From CALCCV01 sp964388665 (GTDB lineage Bacteria; Bdellovibrionota; Bdellovibrionia; Bdellovibrionales; Bdellovibrionaceae), in assembly GCA_964388665.1 (NCBI GenBank), contig CAYMBJ010000079.1:1-17325 (forward strand): 17,325 nt of DNA, in the 5' to 3' direction. The first letter of the stretch is position 1. Every line of letters begins with the position of its first letter. The translations under genes were made by a program, and so were the position numbers. Below, piece by piece: positions 1 to 7,558 of the stretch. The notes beneath the pieces are model-generated. The model ran no database searches. It was not told the DNA's origin and saw only the letters and a program-made list of their open reading frames with translations.

Positions 1-187
1 TAGCTAAATCAACCGGCTCTCTTGCCGACTTTCAACTAAAAATGAAATTTCTCCCCAGAATAAGCCACCAAAAGCTCACGCTTTCTATTTTCCAGCCATG
101 ATTCTGAGCAGGAGAGTACCAGATTCTTGCTGCTAGCTCAATGGCACTGAAGTCTTTACCGGGTGAGTGATCAACTTTTCGTCATTA
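1..187. other. Left flank of the insertion sequence, no supported gene
   Basis: No reading frame here has both a start codon and a ribosome-binding site. The longest open stretch is on the minus strand (about 32-181, 49 codons). It has no ATG and is bounded by stops on both sides, so I do not call it a gene. It may be 3' flanking DNA of the DUF1552 gene that was separated from it when the insertion sequence arrived. Confidence 0.5.
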
Positions 188-201
188 AACTGGTCCCTTT
201 G
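188..201. repeat. Left terminal inverted repeat of the IS
   Basis: AACTGGTCCCTTTG, an exact reverse complement of 1386-1399. Sequence similarity to the other end stops abruptly on the inner side. Confidence 0.8.
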
Positions 202-209
202 TGTGTGAG

Positions 210-241
210 GCCGCCTGACGGGCGGCTGCATCCTTAGATGC
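210..241 (+). promoter_or_regulatory. Two tandem hairpins between the IS end and the transposase
   Basis: The first hairpin is GCCGCC (210-215) with GGCGGC (221-226) around a TGACG loop. The second is GCATC (228-232) with GATGC (237-241) around CTTA. Both lie upstream of the transposase start. Hairpins here are known in several insertion sequences to limit transposase translation from external read-through transcripts. That role is inference for this element. Confidence 0.4.
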
Positions 242-292
242 GGCAATTCTCGATTTCTAAAATGGATTCTTGATTTGCTGATCAAGGTCTTG

Positions 293-1210
293 ATGAACAA
301 ACGCTTTGACCTTGCTTCTCTCCACTCCAAAGCCTCCTTTTCGAGTCTCCAAAGCTGCCCTCAATGTGGCAGCCAAGATTCAAGCCGCTGCGGCTCCTAC
401 CACCGCAGCTCTGACAACACCACCATCCACAGACGACTCTGTCGCCGCTGCCGCAAAACCTACTCCGAAGCCACCGCCGATCCATGCTTTCGCCAAAAGA
501 CTCGACACCTCAATCGCGACATCTTTCATGACTATTGCTCCGCCTACTCTCAACGTCGCATGGCGCTTGCCTACCAACTGAACCGCAAAACTGTAGTGCG
601 AAAGCTCTTATTTCTGGCTCAGACCGCAAAGACTCGAATCCTCGCTCACAACAACACCCTTCCACCAGCCAAAGTCGTCGAATTCGATGATCTGGAAACC
701 TTTGAACACACCAAGTGCAAGCCTCTGTCGATATTGCTGATGGTGGAAGAGAAAACCCGCCGCATTCTCGACATCGATGTCGCAAAAATGCCCGCCAAGG
801 GGCTTCTTGCCGCCATTTCCAGAAAGAAGTACGGCCTTCGTCCTGATGAGCGGTCATCTGTAAGAAGAGAGCTTTTGCGCCGTGTGCAGCCTCTGCTTGA
901 ACCAAATGTCATTATAAAATCAGATATGAACCCCTCTTACCCACAGGATGTAAAGGAGCAATTTCCTCAGGCCACTCATGTGGTTTTTAAAGGGCGCAAA
1001 GGTTGTGTGACTGGGCAAGGGGAACTTAAAAAAATATCATTTGATCCTATCTTCACTATTAACCACACCTGTGCCATGTTCAGAGCAAACATCAATCGCC
1101 TGGTACGAAAAACCTGGTGCACCACCAAGCGACCGGATCGTTTGCTGTGTCATTTGTGGTTGTATGTGGCCTATCACAATTTGTTTATACTTTCGAATCC
1201 GACTCGCTAA
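293..1210 (+). CDS. IS transposase, IS1/IS1595-like, DDE type
   Basis: Probable cut-and-paste or co-integrate DDE transposase acting on the inverted repeats of its own element. The N-terminus has a zinc-ribbon pattern, CPQC then CRRC about 25 residues later, as in IS1 and IS1595 transposases. A helix-turn-helix-like stretch follows (QRRMALAYQLNRKTVVRK). Acidic candidates are in VVEFDDLE (around residue 132) and IKSDMNPSYP (around 211). The third catalytic residue is not obvious; the region carries NHTCAMFRANINRLVRKT, which resembles the IS1-type C-terminus with its NRLxRKT run. I chose the ATG at 293 because AAGG at 284-287 precedes it by 5 nt; an in-frame TTG at 275 would add six residues. 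The gene is intact, about 305 aa, and lies within its inverted repeats. Family assignment between IS1 and IS1595 is uncertain. Confidence 0.8.
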   Translation: MNKRFDLASLHSKASFSSLQSCPQCGSQDSSRCGSYHRSSDNTTIHRRLCRRCRKTYSEATADPCFRQKTRHLNRDIFHDYCSAYSQRRMALAYQLNRKTVVRKLLFLAQTAKTRILAHNNTLPPAKVVEFDDLETFEHTKCKPLSILLMVEEKTRRILDIDVAKMPAKGLLAAISRKKYGLRPDERSSVRRELLRRVQPLLEPNVIIKSDMNPSYPQDVKEQFPQATHVVFKGRKGCVTGQGELKKISFDPIFTINHTCAMFRANINRLVRKTWCTTKRPDRLLCHLWLYVAYHNLFILSNPTR

Positions 1211-1283
1211 TTCACATTGCTGTTTATACAGCTGGTTGGGGATGGCAGGCTGAGAGAACTCAATTGAGCCAATGCTCACATCC

Positions 1284-1300
1284 AGGCGCGTACAGCGCCT
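1284..1300 (+). terminator. Hairpin downstream of the transposase
   Basis: AGGCGC (1284-1289) pairs with GCGCCT (1295-1300) around a GTACA loop. It is inside the IS, after the transposase stop. No T-run follows, so intrinsic termination is doubtful. It could instead be a structural element of the IS right end. Confidence 0.3.
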
Positions 1301-1385
1301 TGGCCGCCCTTCCGTTCAGCATCTTATTCTCCCATTCAACATTTTGAGAAAAATTGGCGCGTCAGGGGCAAGGTTCCATAACGGC

Positions 1386-1399
1386 CAAAGGGACCAGTT
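1386..1399. repeat. Right terminal inverted repeat of the IS
   Basis: CAAAGGGACCAGTT, the exact reverse complement of 188-201. It ends two bases short of the stop codon (1402-1404) of the DUF1552 gene on the opposite strand. Confidence 0.8.
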
Positions 1400-1401
1400 G
1401 T

Positions 1402-2949
1402 TTAGACTTTCCAGTAGGGCAGTGCCCCTGACATCCAGTGACTCAATTTATCATTAAAGTGATTCATACCAGGACCAAAGCCTTTGACTTGAACGCCACC
1501 ATAGGTGCGCATGACTTGGGTCGGATAGCTTATACCCATCGCTTCAAAGACCGTTTGTAAAACTGAACTCATCGCAATCGTTGATGCTCCTGCAAGATTG
1601 GTGTTAAACACCAGCATTTTATTTGATCGCAGTCGACCACCCAAAGATCCAAATGATACTAACGGCATATTGTACGGGCTATGTCCCCCCGGAGAGTCAA
1701 AACCAATGTCATTTCCCCAAAGCACTAAGGAGTTATCCAATACAGTTCGCCCATTGGCATCTTTTACAGAATTCAATGCATCCAAGAGTACGCGAACACG
1801 TTGTGAATTCCATTGGTGAAAGGGCAAGGTTTTGCTCGGACCGCCCTGGTCTTTAGGCAAATGCGAATTGTTGTGATATCCTGAATCGCCACCGTTTCCA
1901 CCAGCGCCAGAATTGGCGCTCGCCACTTTACATACGCCGCAAATAAAACTTGCTGCAATGAGCTTGTATTTCATATCCCATTCTGTCGTCTCATTGGCTC
2001 CGGCCGAGTTAATTTCATTCTGTGCTGGTTGCTGACAGCTGACCTTTACCCCTGACGTATCCGTGGGCGGAGGAGGGTTTTTCACACCAACATCATACTC
2101 TTTGGCGGCTTCATTTAAAAGAGTCATGTAGGCTTCTAGAGTCTGAAGATCCTGTGAAGCAATATTGCGACGAGGACTGCGCAAAGCCTTATAGTCCTCA
2201 AAAACGGCATTAAGTGCTGCCACTTTTGAATCTACTGGAATTTGCGGAGCGGGATTGCTGCCCCCTAAAACCGTACCCGATTGATTGGCAAACGGTGAGG
2301 CCAATAGATTGTTCCAAAGATCACCAGATGAACCCTTCGCGCTCACTGGCTTGCCTTCGTACCAAGAGATGTACGGAAAATCTGTGTCAGTGCAGAGCTG
2401 TCGATCTCTTACAGCAATGGATCGTAAACTTCTGGGATAGCTCTCTGGGTACAGGATTGTGCTGCGAGCAACCACCTGATCCAGCGAGTAACCCCAATGG
2501 GGCGGCTTTGCCACCTTGCTGGTGCAGTCATTCTCAATGCCACCGCAGCCATTAAAAATATGACCGCCGTGCCCGTGACCTGCACCTATGGTCACATTCT
2601 TAAATATTGTTGCCTGAGTTTTATAGTTGTTCAGCGGCGAAAGGACTTGTGAAATGCTGCCTACAATTTCCGACAAGTCCCGAGCATAAACCTTGAGCTG
2701 GCCACCGGGTTTATCTTCTGTCGCCACCAATTTCATATTCCCGGTATTGTAAAATCCACCAGAGGGCATAAACGTCTCTTCCCACTGTCCGTTTCCGGTT
2801 TGAATGCACATCAGGCGAAAAAAATTTCCATTTCCGGGCTCGGCCGCCCAAGTCTTTCGCGGAAACATTGAAGGCAAAAATGGGAGCGCCAAAGACACCA
2901 AGCCGTTACGCAAAAATTCTCTTCTCTTAAAATCAGCCATTTTTTTCAT
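1402..2949 (-). CDS. DUF1552 family protein, Tat-exported
   Basis: Exported protein of unknown biochemical function. Residues 8-13 (KRREFL) followed by a hydrophobic stretch (LVSLALPFLPSMF) form a twin-arginine signal, and a cleavage site is plausible near WAAEPG. The body has DUF1552 hallmarks: a His-rich GAGHGHGGH at 122-130, HNNSHLP near 359, and LWGNDIGFDSPGGHSPYNMP at 410-429. The last is the motif shared with DUF1501-type members of the alkaline-phosphatase-like fold, where His and Asp would bind metal. At 515 aa it is on the long side for the family, partly from a Gly/Ser/Asn-rich insert near 346-358. It follows the DUF1592 gene after 50 bp and is probably co-transcribed. These two families are commonly found side by side in Planctomycetota, Myxococcota and Bdellovibrionota. 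The gene appears full length, ending two bases before the IS; whether the IS trimmed the C-terminus cannot be judged here. Confidence 0.85.
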   Translation of the reverse strand: MKKMADFKRREFLRNGLVSLALPFLPSMFPRKTWAAEPGNGNFFRLMCIQTGNGQWEETFMPSGGFYNTGNMKLVATEDKPGGQLKVYARDLSEIVGSISQVLSPLNNYKTQATIFKNVTIGAGHGHGGHIFNGCGGIENDCTSKVAKPPHWGYSLDQVVARSTILYPESYPRSLRSIAVRDRQLCTDTDFPYISWYEGKPVSAKGSSGDLWNNLLASPFANQSGTVLGGSNPAPQIPVDSKVAALNAVFEDYKALRSPRRNIASQDLQTLEAYMTLLNEAAKEYDVGVKNPPPPTDTSGVKVSCQQPAQNEINSAGANETTEWDMKYKLIAASFICGVCKVASANSGAGGNGGDSGYHNNSHLPKDQGGPSKTLPFHQWNSQRVRVLLDALNSVKDANGRTVLDNSLVLWGNDIGFDSPGGHSPYNMPLVSFGSLGGRLRSNKMLVFNTNLAGASTIAMSSVLQTVFEAMGISYPTQVMRTYGGVQVKGFGPGMNHFNDKLSHWMSGALPYWKV

Positions 2950-2999
2950 ACTCTATAACCCGTCTTCTCGAAAAAAGATCCAGCATTCATTTTCAAACT

Positions 3000-5246
3000 T
3001 TACTTTCGCAGAGGCACATAGAACAAATCTTCCGAGCTCATGCTAGTTATGAGCGCATCTAGCAATGATCCCCCCGCAGCAAGCTGCGCCTCAACATCAT
3101 TGACCAAGCAGGCGTCCGCACTCTTTGCAGACCGCTGCGACGAATACTCCAAAATAGATTTCGAAAAGCAAAATTTAGCTTTACTGCTTGCCGCAATGGC
3201 GCGACTAAGATCCTTGTCATTTGCTGCTACGTCTATGCCATTTGTATCAATGTCGAGTTTTTCCGCTGCAGTTACCACCGGAATCTTCACAGTGAGATGA
3301 CCGGAATCATCAAAAATACTTTCCACGGCACGGTACCTGCCGAACCCATCAAAAGCTTCGAGCGTAAAGGCAATCGGATTAATTTGAGTATGACAACTCA
3401 TACAAGCGGCTGGTGCTGTTTGGATGCCCACCAATTCTCTTGTCGAAATGGTACTGATGTCACGCGTGTCAATCGCATCGTTTCTGGCATTAACAATTTC
3501 AGCCGGTGGGCTTGGGAGATCATCGCAAAGCATTTGATTGCGTATGGCAACTCCCCTGAGAATTGTTGCCGGTCTTTCGCGACCGGAATAGAGAAAAGCC
3601 GCTCGATTCAAAATTCCAGTATGAGTCGGCGAATTGAAAACCTTTTGGGTGCTCGTGGTGGTTCCACTCACTCCATAGACATCGGCCAAACCTTTTGAAC
3701 CAGGAAAAACCGCGGGAGAACTGAATAGATTTTCAAAGTTAGAGCTTGAATCATAAACCATGTATTCCACAAATCGATCAAATTCTGCAACCGCTTCATT
3801 TTCAAAGTTATTAATATCAAGTCCAGCCAAAAATTCTGTGCTAATTTTATCTGATCTCGAAAGACTTTTCATTCTCACCCACACCTTAAAAAAGTCTTTG
3901 ACCATCTGACGACCATCTCCTGAGGCCAGCATTCGTTTAGCATGCTCCTTTAGTGAATCTTGATTTTGGAGTTTCCCAAGAATGGCAGCCGCCATCAGCT
4001 CTTCATTGGGTCCTGCAAGAGTGGTCCTATATGAGAGACGTGCTGCCACCTCAAAGGGAGAAAGCCTGAGACGACCATTCTCACTCACTCGAGAGGAATC
4101 ATCTTCGTCAATCAGCATTGCCCCCTCAACTGTGACCGTTCCTGAATCTCCAGCTGGCGCCAACAGGGTTATACCTATTTTAAAACCATTCAAAAAACTA
4201 GTGATTGCCGCAGCCCCTGGATCAGTATTGTACTTGAAAGGGCCATCAAAAATAAAAATGCGTCGGTTCTCCGCGGTTTTAAGTATGTCAGCTCTGTCAT
4301 TTACCATGGCGTGATTCCAATCCACTCGAAACGAAGGAAACTGACCTTTTGAATTTGGCGCACCAGAAACCACTAGAATCAATTTTTCGTAGGTCTTATT
4401 AAGCTCTGCGCCACTCCCTAAATTTGTAGAAGTGCTCCACTGTCCAAAATCTGTGAGCTTATTTCCAGGATTGAGGCCAGCCGTATTTTTGAAAGAATCT
4501 GGGCTTAATGATTTGATAGAGCCAATCTGCTCGCCTTCTAACAATTGAAAAAGAAACTCAGGTGCCATCAACAGCCGCATCAAAATAATCTCTGCTCTTT
4601 GGGCACTGCTTTTTCCGACTGCCGCAGCCTGTACGTAATTTGCAACTTCAGCAGAAGTGAGTGCACGGCGCTTGATGAGCAAACCCAATTTATTGGCCAT
4701 GGCCTTGAAGCAAGCTTCGTCTCCGCTAGCCAAAATACAAGATAGACCCATGCGAGCCAAAAAGGCCTGATCGGCAGCAACAGCTTTTGACACTTTTTCG
4801 ACCAGGTTTATGTGTGCGGTCAATTGCTCATAGGTCCCCAAGTCACTGATCTCGCCGTTGACCTTTGGATCCGAAGGGACTCCAGAAAGCGCGGCCTGCA
4901 CGTCAGGTCTCGCAACAATCGCAGAACCGAATAGACTTGCCAATGAAGTTTTTATTTCTTCGCCGCTCAATCTTCGCACTGCTTTGTTAACAGCGCCGCG
5001 CTCCTGTGGGTTTGAACACACTGAGCCGCTCAGTAAGGGTTCCTGCGAAACCGGAGTTCCCAAACCTGAACCTGACCCTGTACCATTAGATCCAGAGCCA
5101 TTTGAATTTGCTGAAGAACTGTTGGAAACAGTTTTAGTTGATGAATTTGGTGATTCAAATGGAGACCCACAACCATGCCCGTAGACAATCAATAGGGTTG
5201 CTGCAAAAATCGAAATCATCGCTGAGATCTTGGATCGCTTTGTCAT
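3000..5246 (-). CDS. DUF1587/1595/1592/1588/1585 exported protein with CxxCH
   Basis: Large envelope protein of the planctomycete-cytochrome-like family, possibly haem-binding. I start it at the ATG at 5244-5246 because GGGGAAG lies just upstream; a GTG at 5261 would add five residues. A hydrophobic N-terminal segment ends at YGHGC, a poor lipobox, followed by a Ser/Asn/Gly linker. In ATG numbering, the domain order is DUF1587-like (about 88-145), DUF1595 (190-240), a beta-rich insert (about 255-390), DUF1592 (396-520), DUF1588 (540-640) and DUF1585 (680-747). The single CxxCH is CMSCH at 615-619 within DUF1588. The insert may be a carbohydrate-binding-like module, as seen in some planctomycete relatives, but I cannot confirm that. 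It is the first gene of a pair with the Tat-exported DUF1552 gene, which suggests a shared role in the periplasm or at the outer surface. Function unknown. Confidence 0.85.
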   Translation of the reverse strand: MTKRSKISAMISIFAATLLIVYGHGCGSPFESPNSSTKTVSNSSSANSNGSGSNGTGSGSGLGTPVSQEPLLSGSVCSNPQERGAVNKAVRRLSGEEIKTSLASLFGSAIVARPDVQAALSGVPSDPKVNGEISDLGTYEQLTAHINLVEKVSKAVAADQAFLARMGLSCILASGDEACFKAMANKLGLLIKRRALTSAEVANYVQAAAVGKSSAQRAEIILMRLLMAPEFLFQLLEGEQIGSIKSLSPDSFKNTAGLNPGNKLTDFGQWSTSTNLGSGAELNKTYEKLILVVSGAPNSKGQFPSFRVDWNHAMVNDRADILKTAENRRIFIFDGPFKYNTDPGAAAITSFLNGFKIGITLLAPAGDSGTVTVEGAMLIDEDDSSRVSENGRLRLSPFEVAARLSYRTTLAGPNEELMAAAILGKLQNQDSLKEHAKRMLASGDGRQMVKDFFKVWVRMKSLSRSDKISTEFLAGLDINNFENEAVAEFDRFVEYMVYDSSSNFENLFSSPAVFPGSKGLADVYGVSGTTTSTQKVFNSPTHTGILNRAAFLYSGRERPATILRGVAIRNQMLCDDLPSPPAEIVNARNDAIDTRDISTISTRELVGIQTAPAACMSCHTQINPIAFTLEAFDGFGRYRAVESIFDDSGHLTVKIPVVTAAEKLDIDTNGIDVAANDKDLSRAIAASSKAKFCFSKSILEYSSQRSAKSADACLVNDVEAQLAAGGSLLDALITSMSSEDLFYVPLRK

Positions 5247-5350
5247 TGTCTTCCCCACCACGTAGGCTCTATCCGTGCAAAGCCCATGCCCCTCGATCGC
5301 CTTATATCTTTGATTTCAGTGATCAACTTATGTTCGGCGCACAAGGAAAT

Positions 5351-5380
5351 TACATAAATTTGCGAATCAATTCGTATCAA
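5351..5380 (-). promoter_or_regulatory. Possible promoter for the DUF1592-DUF1552 pair
   Basis: Reading the minus strand, TTGATA (5375-5380) is separated by 18 nt from TATGTA (5351-5356). The -35 box is close to consensus and the -10 is weak. It would give a 5' leader of about 100 nt before the ATG at 5246. Confidence 0.25.
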
Positions 5381-5413
5381 AATAATGCACCCAAGTTCGT
5401 CAATACAGGTCGG

Positions 5414-5442
5414 TTGATCGCCCTTCTCGATTAAAGTATTGT
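5414..5442 (+). promoter_or_regulatory. Possible promoter giving a leaderless rsgA mRNA
   Basis: TTGATC (5414-5419), a 17-nt spacer and TATTGT (5437-5442) form a recognisable sigma-70-type pair. Transcription would start about 7 nt later, at or next to the rsgA ATG (5449). No Shine-Dalgarno sequence precedes that ATG, which agrees with a leaderless transcript. Confidence 0.4.
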
Positions 5443-5448
5443 CTCGTA

Positions 5449-6495
5449 ATGACACTCTTGGATCTTGGTTGGTCAGATGAGTACCTTGCCGACGACGACG
5501 ACATTGAAACAGCACGCCTTGCTCGAATTCTAGCGGTGCATCGCTCACACATGAAGGCCAGCAATGGAGAGCTTGATTTGAATATTTATTCTTCTCATCA
5601 AGATATTCAAATTGGCGTCGGCGACTGGATTCAATTCACGCCACCCTTTGTTGACGAGCAAAACTCTCAAGCGGCCTTGGTGCAAAAGTTGATCCCACGA
5701 AAAACAAAACTATCCCGAGCCAGCAAAGGTCGTGAACAGATTTTCGCAGCCAATATCGACAATGTATTTGTTGTCACCTCCGCAAATCATGATATGAATA
5801 TCAAGCGCCTGCATCGGTATTTGGTGATGATAATGGATGGTGGCGCCCGCCCTCATGTCATCTTGTCGAAAGTTGATTTGATTGATGACGTTGAGACTTT
5901 TGTTAAATCGCTAAAGAGCCAATTTACATTTGACCTTTCGGTGCTTCCCGCAAGCTCAGTGTCTGATTTTGGATTTGATCAAATTCTATCTCTGATGCCA
6001 AGAGGTAGTACCTCGGTTTTTGTTGGTTCGTCGGGTGTCGGCAAGTCCACTTTAGTGAATCGACTTTTGGGTCAAGATATACAGCTAACCAAAGAAATAC
6101 GCGAAAATGACAGCAAAGGTCGTCATGCAACGACCTCTAGACAGGCGTTCTGGATTCCAAACCGCGGAATGATCATCGACACGCCCGGTGTGAGAGAGAT
6201 TCAGGTGTTTGGGGATAGTGACAATCTCCATCAGGTATTTACTGATCTTGACGAAGTCCTCTCACAATGTCGATACAACAATTGTCAGCACAAAAGTGAG
6301 CCAGGATGCGCCGTGATCGCCGCGCTAGAAAGTGGGCAAATCAGTTCGGAAGACTGGGAAAGCTACCAAAAGCTGCTAAAAGAGATGGCCTTTACCAATC
6401 GGAAGATGGATAAGGGCGAAGCTGCAAATACCAAAAAGCGCTGGAAGCAGATCCACAAAGACATGCGCCAGCGCCGCAAATTTGAAGACGGATAA
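5449..6495 (+). CDS. rsgA: Ribosome small-subunit GTPase RsgA
   Basis: Circularly permuted GTPase that helps mature the 30S subunit and hydrolyses GTP when bound to it. The N-terminal OB-fold (about 1-90) comes first. The permuted G domain then shows G4 LSKVD (139-143) before G1 GSSGVGKST (193-201), a HATT switch region (226-229) and G3 DTPG (244-247). The C-terminal zinc knuckle is complete: Cys274, Cys279, His281, Cys287 (C-x4-C-x-H-x5-C). The C-terminus is basic (KKRWKQIHKDMRQRRK), suited to rRNA binding. At 348 aa it is normal length. The opening LGW motif resembles the YloQ-type N-terminus. The gene stands alone, divergent from the DUF1592 gene and 9 bp from a convergent lipoprotein gene. 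Translation start is ATG without a Shine-Dalgarno site. Confidence 0.95.
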   Translation: MTLLDLGWSDEYLADDDDIETARLARILAVHRSHMKASNGELDLNIYSSHQDIQIGVGDWIQFTPPFVDEQNSQAALVQKLIPRKTKLSRASKGREQIFAANIDNVFVVTSANHDMNIKRLHRYLVMIMDGGARPHVILSKVDLIDDVETFVKSLKSQFTFDLSVLPASSVSDFGFDQILSLMPRGSTSVFVGSSGVGKSTLVNRLLGQDIQLTKEIRENDSKGRHATTSRQAFWIPNRGMIIDTPGVREIQVFGDSDNLHQVFTDLDEVLSQCRYNNCQHKSEPGCAVIAALESGQISSEDWESYQKLLKEMAFTNRKMDKGEAANTKKRWKQIHKDMRQRRKFEDG

Positions 6496-6504
6496 TATTT
6501 GGAG

Positions 6505-6765
6505 CTAGTTCCACTGATGGCCAGGACACTCTGCCTTGAATTTTTCATATCGCAGTCCGCGGGCACACCGATTGTTGCGCTCATCATCTTTTAAGGCCGC
6601 ACACTGCTCATCTTGCGACGAGGTGCTGATGGTCGGAGTTGCACATCCATTTTCAGTAAGTTGGTAACTGTAAGATTTCTTATCTTCTGATTTTGCACAA
6701 GCGCCGAGGGCGAGCACTGCGAAGAGATTCACGATTACAAACGCTAGTCGTTTTTGATTTCTCAT
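6505..6765 (-). CDS. Small lipoprotein of unknown function
   Basis: 86-aa precursor with a basic N-terminus, a hydrophobic core and a canonical lipobox, LGAC, with Cys23 as the lipidated residue. The mature part is about 64 aa, hydrophilic, with four further cysteines (in GCAT, EQCAAL, NRCARG, AECPG), so two disulfides are possible in the periplasm. A good AAAGGA ribosome-binding site precedes the ATG by about 6 nt. It converges on rsgA with only 9 bp between stop codons. I do not recognise a family. Confidence 0.8.
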   Translation of the reverse strand: MRNQKRLAFVIVNLFAVLALGACAKSEDKKSYSYQLTENGCATPTISTSSQDEQCAALKDDERNNRCARGLRYEKFKAECPGHQWN

Positions 6766-6990
6766 AATTTTCCTTTAGTTAGATCTGCTTTGTTTTTTAC
6801 AGAGGTAATTTTGACCGCAACATACCATAGTTTACAAAAAAAGGAACCTCCAACCCCCTGTTACTGCTCCACAAATGGAGCGAACTTAGCTAAATCGACC
6901 ATTCAGACATACATTTTGTGAAATGTTTTCAATTTTGGTCGACTGAAGCGAGCTGCATTTACTATGGAGATAACCGGTGTCGAATGGCTG
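6766..6990. other. Intergenic region with two small inverted repeats
   Basis: This 225-bp gap separates the lipoprotein gene from the end of the channel gene, both on the minus strand. It holds GCTCC/GGAGC (6866-6870 and 6877-6881, 6-nt loop) and ACATTT/AAATGT (6911-6916 and 6921-6926, TGTG loop). A longer-range pair, TCGACCA (6895-6901) with TGGTCGA (6936-6942), flanks the second. No T-run follows any of them on the minus strand, so I do not call a terminator. The lipoprotein promoter should lie here but no convincing boxes stand out. Confidence 0.4.
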
Positions 6991-7551
6991 CTAGGGTTGG
7001 CCAAGAGTGCCGTGATCATCCTGAATTTGATTCTGAATGCTGGCGAGAAGATTGCGAATTTCGGTTTGCTCCTTGGCCTTAGACTCTGAAAGAGCCTTTA
7101 GAACTGAATGAAAATCCTTTAATCTAGATTCAAAATCGTCAAAATCGCGAGACAAAATAGCCTCTGCAAAGAGGGCCGTATAGGACCAAAATAGTGCAGC
7201 GCCCACAAAAATTGTACACATTCCCAATATTCGTCCCGCAAAAGTAATGGGTACAATATCCCCAAAGCCAACCGTTGTCACTGTTGCCACGGCCCACCAA
7301 AGGGCATCTAGATACGAATGAACATTTGGATTGATTCCGTTTTCAAATTGATAAAGGAGAGTAGCCGCCCCAAAAATCACTAAATTGCCTAAAATGGTTA
7401 ACGCAATAAAAACGGGTTGCTTTGCCATGTGTACAAGTTTTGCTAAAAATGCTCCCAATGACAGTACAACTCTCGATTTTCTAACTAATCTTTGACTCTG
7501 GTGAATAATGGCAGCTCTCCCATCTCGACGAAAAGAACCTCGATGATTCAA
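6991..7551 (-). CDS. Two-transmembrane potassium channel
   Basis: Pore-forming subunit of a tetrameric K+ channel in the inner membrane. TM1 is about residues 47-68, the pore helix and selectivity filter are at 80-99 with the classic TTVGFGD (92-98), and TM2 is about 104-131. The C-terminal tail (about 136-176) is charged and heptad-like, a possible cytoplasmic coiled coil as in KcsA-type channels. No RCK/TrkA-N domain is present. The assigned start is a TTG 7 bp after the stop of the upstream fusion gene, with no good Shine-Dalgarno. Translational coupling is likely, and internal starts such as ATG at 7428 remain possible. The basic N-terminal helix (LVRKSRVV) fits an interfacial helix, supporting the longer form. 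Confidence 0.85.
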   Translation of the reverse strand: MNHRGSFRRDGRAAIIHQSQRLVRKSRVVLSLGAFLAKLVHMAKQPVFIALTILGNLVIFGAATLLYQFENGINPNVHSYLDALWWAVATVTTVGFGDIVPITFAGRILGMCTIFVGAALFWSYTALFAEAILSRDFDDFESRLKDFHSVLKALSESKAKEQTEIRNLLASIQNQIQDDHGTLGQP

Positions 7552-7558
7552 AGCATAT

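Larger units (their letters stand above)
188..1399 (+). mobile_element. Insertion sequence, IS1/IS1595-like, 1,212 bp
   Basis: The element is bounded by a perfect 14-bp inverted repeat, AACTGGTCCCTTTG at 188-201 and its reverse complement at 1386-1399, and holds one complete transposase gene. Size and organisation (one transposase, short terminal repeats) fit an IS1 or IS1595-superfamily element. If the true tip is the GGTCCC inside the repeat, the ends would be 192 and 1395. I find no matching 8-9 bp direct repeats flanking either boundary, so the target duplication has been lost or the ends have recombined. The right end is 2 bp from the stop codon of the minus-strand DUF1552 gene. Confidence 0.8.

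Noticed and set aside
32..181. Minus-strand open stretch of 49 codons left of the IS
   Set aside because: It has no start codon, is bounded by stops on both sides, and a frame this long is expected by chance.
6866..6881. GCTCC/GGAGC hairpin as terminator of the channel operon
   Set aside because: The stem is only 5 bp with a 6-nt loop and no T-run follows on the minus strand.
1..6900. TAGCTAAATC-ACC at 1-14 and, with one change, at 6887-6900
   Set aside because: A 14-mer with one mismatch is expected several times by chance in 17 kb.
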